A DNA stretch of 64,000 bases from Myxococcota bacterium (GCA_022447545.1 JAKVBI010000019.1:62001-126000), one strand, 5' to 3'. Counted from the first letter of the stretch, positions 1 to 9,554 are shown. Numbers and translations are program-made. The notes: a model not told the origin generated them from the letters alone.

Positions 1-757
1 GAATTCCCTCGAGGCAGTAGGCGGCGACGTCCTCGGGCTCTGAAAGACGGAATTGAACCCCTGAACTTTGCGCTAATTCTTCCATGCTGACGTAGGAGGC
101 TGGCTGACTGTCGGGGGCGGCGAACTTGGGGGGGCGGTTTCGTCCCGAATTCAGAATGTTGGTATTGACCAGGTGGGGGCCGGGAAACAGGGCGGATGCG
201 CCAATGGACGCCTCTTCCATTAGAAGCTGATAGTGGAGGGTCTCGGTGATGCTGGTCAGTGCGGCCTTGGTAGCTGAGTAGATGGGCGTCGTGGGTAGGA
301 TCGTCAGCCCACCATTGCCCGAAGAGGTGTTGACCACCCAGCCCTCCTCACCGCCCTCGAGCATCCGGGGGACGAAGGCGCGGATGCCGTGAATCACTCC
401 CCAGACGTTGACCCCCAGGCCCCAGCTCCAATCGGTTTCGGGGAGGGTCCAGATTCGGCGCTGTGCCTCGCCGAGGCCAACGCCGGCATTGTTGAACAGC
501 AGATGGACGGCCCCCTTTGTGGCGAAGACGTGGTCTGCCAGTCCGGTGACCGAGGCGGCGTCGCTCACATCGGTGACCCGGGCATCGACCTCGCCGTGGG
601 ATCCGCTCAACTCCGCCGCAGTACGTCGAAGTGCTTCCTCCTCGACATCGGCAATGACGACACGCGCTCCCTGGGCCACGAGTGCTGCGGCCAGGGCGCG
701 TCCCACCCCGCTCGCACCCCCGGTGATCACTGCGACGCGGTCGGTGAAATCACGCAA
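1..757 (-). CDS. SDR family NAD(P)-dependent oxidoreductase (3' end cut by window edge)
   Basis: Classical short-chain dehydrogenase/reductase; it should oxidise or reduce an alcohol/ketone with NAD(P) in the cytoplasm. About 252 residues are visible. The N-terminal cofactor motif TGGASGVG follows VAVI, NNAG lies mid-domain, and the catalytic YSATK (YxxxK) is present with a Ser upstream. I chose the TTG at 755-757 because GGAGG lies 8 nt upstream and the protein then starts 10 residues before the Rossmann strand; no ATG fits the frame. It is the third gene of a minus-strand set with a Rieske oxygenase and an amidohydrolase, so a role in catabolism of a hydroxylated hydrophobic substrate is inferred. 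The substrate is unknown and the C-terminus is missing. Confidence 0.85.
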   Translation of the reverse strand, partial: MRDFTDRVAVITGGASGVGRALAAALVAQGARVVIADVEEEALRRTAAELSGSHGEVDARVTDVSDAASVTGLADHVFATKGAVHLLFNNAGVGLGEAQRRIWTLPETDWSWGLGVNVWGVIHGIRAFVPRMLEGGEEGWVVNTSSGNGGLTILPTTPIYSATKAALTSITETLHYQLLMEEASIGASALFPGPHLVNTNILNSGRNRPPKFAAPDSQPASYVSMEELAQSSGVQFRLSEPEDVAAYCLEGI

Positions 758-828
758 GTCTGGAACCTCCGGTTTCAGGGACCTCTGCGGCCCGGTCGGT
801 GTTCTTGACCTCGTTGGATCTTTTCCAT

Positions 829-1818
829 TCAGGCCTCTTGGGAAGAGGAGGGGGCGGTCTCGACATAGAAGTTCGAGAAGTAGCGCCGGAATTCGGGAAT
901 CGGGCCGTCCCCATCACACAACAGGGGGTGCACCCGATGAAGTTTGTGTTGCCAGATTCTGATGTCGTCTTCGACGCCGGCCGCTGTGTTTTCGATGGAT
1001 CGTACCCCCATCGCTTCTTCCAGGGATCCGGGCTTTTCTCTTCGCCGGGTAAACGCGAATCGAAGCTCGACTTCTTGGCTGTCGATGGGGGTCACGAGGG
1101 TCATGAGCAGGGTCTCGGCCAAGCCCGATAGGCGTGTGCATTTCTGTCCCGCCCCATTCTGGACGGTGACCACGCGGCTCTGGTAGGTGCGTACGCTTCC
1201 GTCGGGGTCTTCGGCCGTGTGGGGGCCCTCCACCATGCTGCAGCGCATGACACCGTCGTAGGTGGTCTCGCCTTCGGGCACTGCATCCATGCCGTGCACG
1301 TAGCGGAAGTGAGCCGGGTCCACTCCATTCTCTGCGATTTCCTGGGGGTTGGAGCGGAAACGCCAGTGGTAGCGAGTGAGCGGCTCCCAGTCGGGATCTC
1401 CCACCTCCGGGTATTCGACGACATCGAAGGTCGGTTTTTCACCCCGAGGGTGGTACCAGCCCCAGATGATCTGATTGCGCTCGACCGTCGGATGCGCCGT
1501 AACCGCCCCCGCCCGGTCACCGCCGCTCGGGGTGCGCTTCGCGTAGGGGACATCCACGCAGCGCCCCTCGGTGGAGATCGCCCAGCCGTGGAAGGGGCAG
1601 CGCAACGTTTCACCCTCGACGCGTCCGCCGTGGCCCAGATGCGCGCCGAGGTGGGGACAGTAGGCGTCCATGAGGCAGGGGGTTCCGTGTTCGGTCCGGA
1701 ACAACACCAAATCGCGTCCGAAATAGTGGACCGGTCGGACTTCGCCGGTTGTGAGTTCGTCGGAGTAGGCGATGAAGAACCAGCCGAAAGGAACCGGCAG
1801 CGGGAGCGGTTCGACCAT
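829..1818 (-). CDS. Rieske [2Fe-2S] non-heme iron oxygenase, KshA/DAF-36-like
   Basis: Terminal oxygenase component, 329 aa. The Rieske cluster ligands are C54-x-H56 and C74-x2-H77 (CPHLGAHLGH ... CPFHGW). The mononuclear iron site follows at about 163-175 (ENGVDPAHFRYVH, giving H170 and H175). The overall plan resembles 3-ketosteroid 9-alpha-hydroxylase oxygenase and DAF-36/Neverland cholesterol desaturases, so a steroid-like substrate is plausible but not proven. The ATG at 1818 has AGGAG 7 nt upstream, whereas the open frame upstream of it is not family-like. It lies 28 bp after the amidohydrolase and 71 bp before the SDR, probably one operon. No reductase partner is adjacent. Confidence 0.88.
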   Translation of the reverse strand: MVEPLPLPVPFGWFFIAYSDELTTGEVRPVHYFGRDLVLFRTEHGTPCLMDAYCPHLGAHLGHGGRVEGETLRCPFHGWAISTEGRCVDVPYAKRTPSGGDRAGAVTAHPTVERNQIIWGWYHPRGEKPTFDVVEYPEVGDPDWEPLTRYHWRFRSNPQEIAENGVDPAHFRYVHGMDAVPEGETTYDGVMRCSMVEGPHTAEDPDGSVRTYQSRVVTVQNGAGQKCTRLSGLAETLLMTLVTPIDSQEVELRFAFTRRREKPGSLEEAMGVRSIENTAAGVEDDIRIWQHKLHRVHPLLCDGDGPIPEFRRYFSNFYVETAPSSSQEA

Positions 1819-1846
1819 GGGGAGGCTCCTGATGAGTCGAAGAAGG

Positions 1847-3019
1847 TTAACTGGAGAAGGTTTGGCGGGGGGGGCCGATACGCTGTGCGATTGGCGTGAG
1901 CGCATCGAGTTCGAGTCCGTAGCACTCGACGGCGTTGAGGCCGAAGATCGCCTCCATTTCGTTGGGGGGAACGCCCTTGAAGGATTCCCCGATGCGCTCA
2001 TGGGTTCTCGGCCAGAGACCTTCGGGGTGGGGGTAGTCGGTGCCCCACATGAGATTCTTCACGCCGATCTGATGGCGCCGGGAAACTCCGAGGGGGTCGA
2101 GCAGCGATGCGCCGACCCAGCAATTGCGCGCGAAGTATTCGCTGGGCTCCATGGAGAGGTGGCCGCGAAAGTTTCCGAGTTTGCCGCTGGTGTGTTTTTC
2201 GGAAGCGCGAATCTCCATCATTTCGAGAATCGCGGGCAAGTGGAATTCGCTGACTTCGGTGACCGCGAACTTCAGGCGGGGGAACCGCTCGAAGACGCCT
2301 CCGAAGATCAGCACCCACAGTGGGCGGACTGCCCAGAAAACGAACTCCGTCAGGTAGATGCCCATCATGCCGGGCAGGTCTTCGAAGTCCGGGGTGGGGC
2401 CCGAGTGCGTGTGTACCACCATTTTCAGGTCCTGGCAGGCGGCCCACAGGGGGTCGTAGCGTGGGTGGTGGTAGGCGGGATATTCGCCCCAGAGCGCGGG
2501 GATCAGGATGCCGCGCAAACCGGCTTCGTGTGCTCGACGGGTTTCTTCGACGGCATCGTCGACGTCGTAGACGGCTGGGATCACGGCCACACCGATCCGT
2601 CGTTCGGGTGCCTCAGCGCAGAATTCTGTGAGCCACCGGTTGTGGGCCCGTGCGCCGGCCCACTGCAGTTCGGGATCCACGTTCCAGGGCTTGAGGCCGA
2701 GTCCGGCACCAAACGGGGGTGCATTCATTTCGGTGATGCCGTCTGGGAAAAGTACTTCCGCAGCGACCCCATCGGCGTCGATCACGGCCAGACGTCGATC
2801 GGAGTCCCAAGCGCCCTGGAGTTCGGACTCGATGCCGCGGCGCCATTTCTCGTTGAACTCTTTGACGAAGAACTTCTTCTCGGCGATCCGCGTCTGTTCG
2901 AGCTGTTGGGGCAGGGCGACATCGAAGGCGTCTCGATAGCGCGGGTCCACATATTCGCGGTAACGCTCCGGCGGAAGCCCTGCGTGCCCATCGGAAGAGA
3001 TCATCAGATATCGGTCCAC
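1847..3019 (-). CDS. Amidohydrolase family protein (amidohydrolase_2 type)
   Basis: TIM-barrel metal-dependent hydrolase or decarboxylase of the aminocarboxymuconate-semialdehyde decarboxylase-like group, 390 aa. It starts with the MISSDGH strand that carries a metal-binding His, and near the C-terminus has GTDYPHPEG, typical of this family. The GTG at 3019 has a CGGGAG ribosome site; the ATG nine bases before the SSDGH codons is a possible alternative. It is the first gene of the operon leading to the Rieske oxygenase and SDR and is divergent from an MFS transporter. A second member of the family lies at 31207-32352. The substrate is unknown; ring-cleavage or hydroxylated lipid catabolism is inferred from context. 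Confidence 0.85.
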   Translation of the reverse strand: MDRYLMISSDGHAGLPPERYREYVDPRYRDAFDVALPQQLEQTRIAEKKFFVKEFNEKWRRGIESELQGAWDSDRRLAVIDADGVAAEVLFPDGITEMNAPPFGAGLGLKPWNVDPELQWAGARAHNRWLTEFCAEAPERRIGVAVIPAVYDVDDAVEETRRAHEAGLRGILIPALWGEYPAYHHPRYDPLWAACQDLKMVVHTHSGPTPDFEDLPGMMGIYLTEFVFWAVRPLWVLIFGGVFERFPRLKFAVTEVSEFHLPAILEMMEIRASEKHTSGKLGNFRGHLSMEPSEYFARNCWVGASLLDPLGVSRRHQIGVKNLMWGTDYPHPEGLWPRTHERIGESFKGVPPNEMEAIFGLNAVECYGLELDALTPIAQRIGPPRQTFSS

Positions 3020-3067
3020 AGGGCTCTCCCGTATTTTTAGGTCAGTGGAGCATTGTAGATGGATCGG

Positions 3068-3097
3068 TTGATCGCCGAAAGCCGAGCCGTGTAGGAT
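3068..3097 (+). promoter_or_regulatory. Putative promoter of the MFS gene, near-leaderless
   Basis: TTGATC (3068-3073) and TAGGAT (3092-3097) are separated by 18 bp, 8 nt before the ATG at 3106. No Shine-Dalgarno sequence precedes that ATG, so transcription probably starts 1-2 nt before the start codon. Confidence 0.5.
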
Positions 3098-3105
3098 GCG
3101 TCGAC

Positions 3106-4383
3106 ATGAGCGGCCCCGTTTCACCCCATCGAGCCCGCTACGCCTTGGGCCTGCTTTTCGTGGTCTACGCGGTCAGCCTGGTCGACCGCCAGATCCTCGC
3201 CATGTTGCTCGAGGACATCAAACTCGAGATGGGGCTCAAGGATTGGCAGCTCGGCTTTCTGTCGGGACTTGCCTTCGCGCTGTTTTACAGCACGGCGGGG
3301 ATTCCCCTGGCTCGTTTGGCGGATCGTGGCTCCAGGCGCGCCGTGATCGCTGCGGGCATGATTGCCTGGAGCATTGCGACGGCCTTGAGCGGGGCTGCGC
3401 GTGGTTTCTGGCAACTCGCGCTGGCAAGGGTGGCGGTAGGCGTGGGTGAAGCGGCGGGAAGTCCTCCGAGTCACTCTCTGATTTCCGATCTGTTTCCGCC
3501 CGAGAGCCGCGCACGTGCCATCGCCATCTACACCATGGGGGCCAACGTCGGGGTCATGGGTGGGTACATGCTTGGCGGCTGGTTGGCCCAGAGCATTGGC
3601 TGGCGTTGGACGTTCGTAGTCATCGGCCTGCCCGGGGTGCTGGTTGGTTTGCTGGTGCGATTCACACTTCCCGAGCCGCCTCGTGGGGCCATTGAGGATC
3701 GAGCCGACGACGAGCCCCAGCCGCCGCTGGGCGAGGCCTTGAGATATCTGTTCAGGCTGCGTGCCTATCGCCAGCTCGCTGCGGCGACGTCACTGTACAA
3801 CGTTGCTTCCTACGGATTCATGTTCTGGGTGCCCGCATTCATGCAGCGCGTACACGAAATGGATCGCACGGAGATCGGTTTGTGGTTGGGGCCCATTGCG
3901 GGTTTTGTGGGTGCGGCAGGCGCTTTTACGGGTGGTTGGCTGGCGGACATCGGTTCGCGACGTGACGAGCGCTGGCTGGCGTGGGTTCCGGCGATCGCGG
4001 GCATGTTGGGCGCCCCGTGCATTGTCGTCTTCTTGCTGATTCCCGGCGCACATGCCGCCGTGCTCTGGTACGTGCCCATCACGTTCTTGACCGCCATGTG
4101 GACCGGAGGCACCTACTCGGCGGTCCAGGGCCTGGCGAGCCTCCGCATGCGGGCCACCGCGGCCGCGGTTCTTCTCTTTCTGCTCAACTTCATTGGTTTC
4201 GGTCTGGGGCCACAACTGGTCGGCATTCTCAGCGATGTGTTCGAGCCCACCTGGGGTCGGGAATCTCTGCGGTACGCGCTGCTCGTCGTCGGGATGTGCA
4301 AGGCCTGGGGTTGTGTGCACGGGTTCCTGGCAGCCAAGCACCTTCGTGCTGAGCTGGCGGCCGTGCGAGAAGGGGAGGCTTGA
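3106..4383 (+). CDS. MFS transporter, Spinster-like
   Basis: Inner-membrane major facilitator, 425 aa with about 12 predicted hydrophobic segments. The first helix carries VDRQILAMLL, and the loop 2-3 signature region reads RLADRGSRR. The second half of the N-domain has the ARVAVGVGEAAGSPPSH stretch seen in Spinster-type transporters. It is divergent from the amidohydrolase/Rieske/SDR operon and probably moves that pathway's substrate or product. A paralogue sits at 7026-8306. There is no Shine-Dalgarno sequence before the ATG; see the promoter entry. The direction of transport and the substrate cannot be read from sequence. Confidence 0.9.
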   Translation: MSGPVSPHRARYALGLLFVVYAVSLVDRQILAMLLEDIKLEMGLKDWQLGFLSGLAFALFYSTAGIPLARLADRGSRRAVIAAGMIAWSIATALSGAARGFWQLALARVAVGVGEAAGSPPSHSLISDLFPPESRARAIAIYTMGANVGVMGGYMLGGWLAQSIGWRWTFVVIGLPGVLVGLLVRFTLPEPPRGAIEDRADDEPQPPLGEALRYLFRLRAYRQLAAATSLYNVASYGFMFWVPAFMQRVHEMDRTEIGLWLGPIAGFVGAAGAFTGGWLADIGSRRDERWLAWVPAIAGMLGAPCIVVFLLIPGAHAAVLWYVPITFLTAMWTGGTYSAVQGLASLRMRATAAAVLLFLLNFIGFGLGPQLVGILSDVFEPTWGRESLRYALLVVGMCKAWGCVHGFLAAKHLRAELAAVREGEA

Positions 4384-4384
4384 T

Positions 4385-4409
4385 TGCCGTCGATGCTGGG
4401 CCGACGGCA
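4385..4409 (+). terminator. Hairpin after the MFS gene
   Basis: TGCCGTCG (4385-4392) and CGACGGCA (4402-4409) form a perfect 8-bp stem with a 9-nt loop, starting 2 nt after the MFS stop codon. Only a weak pyrimidine stretch (ACTCTT) follows, so this may be a partial intrinsic terminator or an mRNA 3' end stabiliser. Confidence 0.45.
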
Positions 4410-4521
4410 GACTCTTGCCGGAATTTCACGTGGTAGGATAAGACCTGTTTCGCGTCCGATCTCATCAAGGCGAGCGAGCATTTCGATTCTCAGCCCATCG
4501 ACCATGGGAGATATGTAGCCG

Positions 4522-4863
4522 TTGGAAACTGCGAACTGGAAGGTCTTTTCCGTCGAAGAACTGACCGAGCACCGAAATCGCCAAGGGATGCCCTATCTCG
4601 AATTTCTGCGGGTTCCGGCTCTTAGCTCTGGTATCTACTTCCTACCTGCCGGAGCCAAAGATCTTCAGAGTCCGCACGATGAGGACGAGGTCTATTACGT
4701 CGTCAGTGGGTCTGCCCGGTTGAAGATGGGCGATGAGGAGCATGTACTCCAGGCAGGCTCGGTCCTGTATGTGCCAGCGACTTCGTCACACTCGTTCATC
4801 GAGATCGAAGAAGACATCACACTTTTGGTGTTTTTTGCATCCGGAGGCCCGTCAGAGGGTTAG
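4522..4863 (+). CDS. Cupin domain protein
   Basis: Small single-domain cupin, 113 aa. It has the two cupin motifs: motif 1 around SPHDEDEVYYVVSGSA and motif 2 around PATSSHSF, giving His and Glu ligands for a metal. Such proteins act as small dioxygenases, isomerases or binding proteins; the activity is not assignable here. The reading frame has a TAG stop at 4516-4518, so the start must follow it. TTG at 4522 is the first candidate, with GGGAG 11 nt upstream. It stands alone between two convergent neighbours. Confidence 0.8.
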   Translation: METANWKVFSVEELTEHRNRQGMPYLEFLRVPALSSGIYFLPAGAKDLQSPHDEDEVYYVVSGSARLKMGDEEHVLQAGSVLYVPATSSHSFIEIEEDITLLVFFASGGPSEG

Positions 4864-5041
4864 TTCGTTGGATCTCTCGACGATCCGAAGCTGAGAAAGA
4901 ACGACCTTCATCCAGCGCTGATAGCTACCGTGATAGGCGCTGTGAACGCGATCCCCGCCGGGTATGCCGCGGAGCCGGGAATCCTCATCTGTTTGGATCT
5001 TCCACTGTTCGGGGCCCACCGCGTCCTCGGTTCTTGACACC

Positions 5042-6784
5042 TCAGTTCGGTGGAATGGGTTGCGGCACGCCTCCGAGCACCGTGCCCCAGACCGGGATGT
5101 CCTTCCACGTCGCGGGGTCGACCTCGTAGGGGTCCGCCTCGAGGACCGTGAAATCCGCGCGCTTGCCGGGCCGGATCGACCCGATCTCCTCTTCGAGCCC
5201 GAGGCTTCGTGCCGCCTCCACGGTGATCGCCCGCACTGCCCGGTCTGTCGACAACTTCTGGTCCGCTCCCCAGACACGGCCGTCACTTCCGATCCGGTTG
5301 ACGGCAACCCAGGCCAGGCGCAGAGGCTCCGCGGGTGCCATGGGGTAGTCGGAGTGAAACGAGACGGGGACGCCGGCGCGCTCGAGTCCCCCCAGCGGTG
5401 AGATATCTGCAGCGCGTTCGGGCCCGAAACCGTGCTCGTGGTAGATGGGCGCGAGTTCGTGGGTGTAATAGGCGTTGTTCGAAACTTCGACTCCCATGCG
5501 TGCCAGTCGCTGATGCTGATCCTCACGGGCGTAACCGTAATGTTCGAGCACGATGCGGCGTCCGGGGGAAGGATGGGCTCGTTGCTGAGCCTCGATCTGG
5601 TCGAGTACCAGGTCGAGGCCGGCATCTCCGTTCACATGGACGTGGATCCCCCATCCCTTTTTCCAGAAGGCTTCGAGGACCGCCTCCTGTTCCTGCGGTG
5701 TCATCATCCACTCGCCGTGGTGACCATCCAGGTAGGGCTCGGACATCTGCATCCGCTGGCTGAAGAAGGCGCCGTCGGCGTAGTACTTGGCATGCTCGAC
5801 CACCCGGACACGATCCGTGGAAAGCCACAGCAATCTGGCCGCTGCACGTTCGGCGGCGGTGGCGTCTTCGTGTTCGCGCAAGAGATACATGGCATTCGGT
5901 ACGAGCACGATGCGGTAGGGGGCTTCGCCTCTGCGCAACTCGAGATGGAGCAGGGTGAGTTCGGCCAACGCGTTGATCTGGGGAAACCCCTGTTCGGCGA
6001 CGGTGGTGAGGCCACCCCGGTGAATGACCTGACTCAGCATCGACAGGCCCTCGAGATAACGCCCCGGCGATGCCAGGATTCGTACCATTGGGCCGCCGAG
6101 GTCGAACGAGGCGGTTTCCCAGAGGTGTCCTGTTTCCCAGTTGGCCTGGGGGTGGGCATCGAAAGCTTGTCGTTCCATGCCGAGAGTCTCGAGGGCTCGG
6201 CTGTTGAAGAACATCTCGTGTACCGAGCGCTGCCACACGAAGATCGGACGCTGGGTCGAGATCGCATCCAGGTCCGTGCGAGAGAGTGCTCCGTGGTAGG
6301 GCTCGTGGTAGCCCCAGACGAGCAGCCAGTCGTCATCCTCGGAGCGCTCGCGGTCCAGTTCGCGCAGTCGCCCCAGGAAACCTTCTCGGCCGCGGACCGC
6401 CTGTGTTCGCCCCCTGGGTGTGGCCCACTCCATGGCAGAGACGATGTCCATGTTGAGGATGGTGGCTCCTAGCGACGGGTGGAGATGGGGATCGATGAAG
6501 CCCGGCAGGAGAATCTTGTCGGCGAAGCGGGAGTCGACCTCGCTGGGGATTTCTCCCAATTGTTTTTGTACGGATTCGAGACTGCCCAGTGCAAGGATCT
6601 TGCCCGCCTGGACTGCCACGGCTGTGGCCTCGGGCACCGAGGGCTCCAGTGTGTGGACCTTGCGAGCGGTGAAGATGCGAACCGCTGAGGAATTGGAACC
6701 ACTCCAGCAGGTGAAAGACAGCAAGAAGGCCACCGTTGCCAGGGCAACGAACGCGAGGCGGGCTCTGCCGAGTCGTTTCTTCAC
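5042..6784 (-). CDS. Exported YtcJ-like amidohydrolase (amidohydrolase_3)
   Basis: Metal-dependent hydrolase of the YtcJ/NfdA-like group, 580 aa. A basic N-terminus (VKKRLGRAR) and a hydrophobic segment (FVALATVAFLLSF) ending before a Cys suggest export, perhaps as a lipoprotein, though the lipobox is poor. The barrel has GFIDPHLHP as metal-binding strand 1, with HVNGDAG and SFHSDYP later. It ends with the composite-domain return GSIRPGKRADFTVLE. GTG at 6784 is chosen because the signal sequence starts there; it lacks a clear ribosome site, so the start is uncertain. It is divergent from an MFS transporter and P450. The substrate is unknown. Confidence 0.82.
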   Translation of the reverse strand: MKKRLGRARLAFVALATVAFLLSFTCWSGSNSSAVRIFTARKVHTLEPSVPEATAVAVQAGKILALGSLESVQKQLGEIPSEVDSRFADKILLPGFIDPHLHPSLGATILNMDIVSAMEWATPRGRTQAVRGREGFLGRLRELDRERSEDDDWLLVWGYHEPYHGALSRTDLDAISTQRPIFVWQRSVHEMFFNSRALETLGMERQAFDAHPQANWETGHLWETASFDLGGPMVRILASPGRYLEGLSMLSQVIHRGGLTTVAEQGFPQINALAELTLLHLELRRGEAPYRIVLVPNAMYLLREHEDATAAERAAARLLWLSTDRVRVVEHAKYYADGAFFSQRMQMSEPYLDGHHGEWMMTPQEQEAVLEAFWKKGWGIHVHVNGDAGLDLVLDQIEAQQRAHPSPGRRIVLEHYGYAREDQHQRLARMGVEVSNNAYYTHELAPIYHEHGFGPERAADISPLGGLERAGVPVSFHSDYPMAPAEPLRLAWVAVNRIGSDGRVWGADQKLSTDRAVRAITVEAARSLGLEEEIGSIRPGKRADFTVLEADPYEVDPATWKDIPVWGTVLGGVPQPIPPN

Positions 6785-7025
6785 CTGACAGGAGGCATAG
6801 CTCAGACGGATCGATTCGCTATCGCCTCCCCGGATTCGCCTCCGGATTGGCCTGCTTGGGCACCGAAACCTCGTCTCCCTGAGACCGCTCGAGCCCTCGA
6901 ATTGAATACTTCCACAGGAAGTGGATTCGGGCATAGACTGGCGCAATCAGTCTCGGCGCCACCTTGCTGCGGGCCGGGAAATCGCAGGTACATGGATTGA
7001 TGCGCGCCCCGGAGAGAATTCTGGC

Positions 7026-8306
7026 ATGACTGCGACGCTTCGAGATAGTCGCGCCTATCTGCGCTACGTGCTCTTCCTGCTCTTTTTGGTGCAGGGACTC
7101 AACATCATTGACCGGCATTTGTTCGGATTACTGATCGAGCCGATCAAAGCGGAGCTGGGCGTTTCCGACGCCGTCATGGGCTTCATGACGGGGCTCGCCT
7201 TCGCGATCTTCTACAGCCTGGTGGGGGTTCCTGTGGCCCGCTGGGCGGATCGGGGGACGCGGCGCGATGTGATCTCCATCTGCCTGTTCCTCTGGAGTCT
7301 GATGACGGCTGCCTGTGGCTTGGCTCAAACGGTGACGCAGATGGTCATGGCGCGAATCGCTGTTGGTGTCGGCGAGGCCGGAGGTTCTCCACCTTCTCAC
7401 GCGCTGATCGCCGACTACTTCCCCTTGGAGGAACGTGGTCGCGCCATGGGATTGGCGTCCATGGGCGGGGCCGTGGGGATTACCGTTTCTCTCCTGGTCG
7501 GGGGTCTGATTGCCGAGGCCTGGGGTTGGCGTGCGGCGTTCTTCGCCATGGGCTTGCCCGGTGTCCTTCTGGCCATCGTCATTCGTTACACTCTTCGCGA
7601 GCCCGAGCGCGGCCGCTACGATCCGCCGCGTCCGAAAACGCCCGTTCTGTCCACCCGTCAGGCCATTCGTCGGCTGATCGGGATTCCGGCACTCGTTCAC
7701 ATCTCGTTGGCGGGCAGTCTTCATTCGTTCGCCGGTTATGGGGGCGCGACGTGGAACGCCGTCTTCCTGATGCGTGTTCACGATTTCAGCATTGGCGAGG
7801 CGGGCGTGCGGCTTGCCCTGTACAGCTCGCTCGCAGCTGCGGTCAGCGTGTTCGCTGGTGGACGACTGGCTGATTCTTGGGGTCGGCGGGACGTGCGCTG
7901 GTATCAGTGGATGCCGGCACTGGGAGCACTTGCGCACATTCCCTTCGCATTCGCTTTCCTGCTCTGGCCTGACGGAGAATCCGCCGTCTGGTTTTTGATT
8001 CCCTCGGCGCTGCTGGGGGGTCTTTGGGCCGCCCCGGGCCACGCCATGGTGCAGAGCCTGGCCCCGCAGCAGATGCGGGCCACGGCATCGGCTCTGATGC
8101 TGTTGATGTTCAATTTGATCGGTTTCGGGCTCGGTCCCTGGGTGGTGGGGATCCTCAACGACGTGCTCGAGCCAAGGTTCGGCGCGGAGGCGGTGCGCTA
8201 CTCGCTCTTGCTGATTGGCTTGACTTCGCTGTGGGGGACGGCGCACAACTTTCTGGCCGCGCGCACCCTGGCGCGCGACCTAGACCACGGGAGTGCGACG
8301 ACATGA
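7026..8306 (+). CDS. MFS transporter, Spinster-like (paralogue)
   Basis: Inner-membrane transporter, 426 aa with about 12 hydrophobic segments. It is clearly paralogous to the protein at 3106: both have an [IV]DR motif in helix 1, an RWADRGTRR/RLADRGSRR loop and an ARIAVGVGEAGGSPPSH segment. The ATG at 7026 has GGAGAG about 9 nt upstream. Its stop overlaps the P450 start as ATGA, so the two are translationally coupled. This supports uptake or export of the P450 substrate or product. Confidence 0.9.
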   Translation: MTATLRDSRAYLRYVLFLLFLVQGLNIIDRHLFGLLIEPIKAELGVSDAVMGFMTGLAFAIFYSLVGVPVARWADRGTRRDVISICLFLWSLMTAACGLAQTVTQMVMARIAVGVGEAGGSPPSHALIADYFPLEERGRAMGLASMGGAVGITVSLLVGGLIAEAWGWRAAFFAMGLPGVLLAIVIRYTLREPERGRYDPPRPKTPVLSTRQAIRRLIGIPALVHISLAGSLHSFAGYGGATWNAVFLMRVHDFSIGEAGVRLALYSSLAAAVSVFAGGRLADSWGRRDVRWYQWMPALGALAHIPFAFAFLLWPDGESAVWFLIPSALLGGLWAAPGHAMVQSLAPQQMRATASALMLLMFNLIGFGLGPWVVGILNDVLEPRFGAEAVRYSLLLIGLTSLWGTAHNFLAARTLARDLDHGSATT

Positions 8307-9448
8307 ACCTCGATCCCATCCCCCAGGTTCCCACCGACGATCCCTTCCCGCTGTATGACGTACTGCGTGAGGAACACCCCATGCTCCGCGTCGAGGAGCG
8401 AGACCTCTGGGTGGCTTCGCGCTACACGGACGTGCGGGCCATGCTCGAGAATCCGGACGTCTGGTCGTCGGCTCATGGCGTCGTTCCCAGTCGCTTCAAG
8501 CCCGACAAGCCCACCATCATCGCCATGGATGCACCACGCCACACGGTGCTGCGGAAGTCCGTGAGTCGAGCCTTCACGCCGCGGCGCATCGACGTGCTCT
8601 CGAAACGAATCCGTGAGATCGCACGCGAACTGATCGACGAATTTCCCGCGAGTGGCGAGTTCGATGTATTCCACGCCTTCACCGATCCGTTGCCCATGTA
8701 CGTCATGGCGGCTCTGCTGGGTGTCGGCCGCGAAGAGCGAGCAATGTTCAAGCGCTGTGGCGACGCCATCGTCTATGCCTCGGACACTCCACCCGACGAG
8801 TTACACGCAGCTCAGTCGGAGTTGACCGATTATCTGGCGGTCGTATTCGAGGAGCGTCGGCGGGAGCCGCGAGAGGATCTGATCAGCGTGCTCGTGTCAG
8901 ATTCGCCCGAGGGCAAGGCACTCGACGAGGAGGAGATGCTGGGGCTGTGTTTCTTGTTGCTCGTGGCGGGGACTGAGACGACCACCAGTGCATTGGGCAA
9001 CGGGCTCCTGTTGCTCGACCGGTTTCGCGCAGAACGTGACTGGGTCGCCGCCGATCCGGCGCGTGTCCACGCGGCCTCGGAAGAAGTATTGCGTTTCGAC
9101 CCGCCCGTTCACGGACTGTCTAGAGTGGCCAGCCGAGATACCGAGGTGCATGGCGTGCCCGTCTCCGAAGGTGAATGGGTCCACATGCTGTTCGCAGCTG
9201 CCAACCGCGACCCGCGTACATTCGAAAACCCCGAGCGCTTCGATCCCGCCCGCACCCGCAACCACCACGTCTCCTTCGGTTGGGGGGTTCACTTCTGCCT
9301 GGGGGCGAATCTTGCGCGGATGGAGCTTCGCATTGGTCTGCAGGAGTTGCTGGCCCGGATGCCCAACTACCGAGTCGTGACCGACGGGGTCGAACGTCTG
9401 CGTTCCGATACCAATCGCGGCTTCGCGCGCCTTCCCGTAGAGATCTGA
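8303..9448 (+). CDS. Cytochrome P450
   Basis: Soluble bacterial class I P450, 381 aa, a monooxygenase that needs a ferredoxin and a reductase. The I-helix motif AGTETT is at about 222-227, the K-helix EVLR (ExxR) at about 261-264, and the haem loop FGWGVHFCLG puts the axial cysteine at about C332. The N-terminus has no membrane anchor. The start ATG overlaps the upstream MFS stop. No ferredoxin is adjacent; a 3Fe-4S ferredoxin of the type that serves P450s is at 22654-22872. Steroid, terpene or fatty-acid hydroxylation is inferred from the surrounding catabolic genes. Confidence 0.93.
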   Translation: MNLDPIPQVPTDDPFPLYDVLREEHPMLRVEERDLWVASRYTDVRAMLENPDVWSSAHGVVPSRFKPDKPTIIAMDAPRHTVLRKSVSRAFTPRRIDVLSKRIREIARELIDEFPASGEFDVFHAFTDPLPMYVMAALLGVGREERAMFKRCGDAIVYASDTPPDELHAAQSELTDYLAVVFEERRREPREDLISVLVSDSPEGKALDEEEMLGLCFLLLVAGTETTTSALGNGLLLLDRFRAERDWVAADPARVHAASEEVLRFDPPVHGLSRVASRDTEVHGVPVSEGEWVHMLFAAANRDPRTFENPERFDPARTRNHHVSFGWGVHFCLGANLARMELRIGLQELLARMPNYRVVTDGVERLRSDTNRGFARLPVEI

Positions 9449-9554
9449 TCCCCGTCAGGCGCAGACCGGCGATGTCGTCCTCTTCGTGGTGGATCTTCCG
9501 GAGGGCCATTCCGAGGGCTTTCCGGAGAACTGAAACGGAGCCATCGGGATGAGG

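Noticed and set aside
1772-3040. 422-codon open frame on the plus strand
   Set aside because: It lies antisense to the amidohydrolase and Rieske genes; the translation has no domain and shows the composition of a high-GC shadow frame.
4504-4521. Upstream in-frame ATG of the cupin gene followed by TAG, considered as pyrrolysine or recoding
   Set aside because: Only four codons precede the TAG and no cupin sequence lies before it; a TTG start after the stop is simpler.
5432-6472. 346-codon open frame on the plus strand
   Set aside because: Antisense to the YtcJ-like amidohydrolase, whose metal-binding motifs are clear; no family features in the plus-strand translation.
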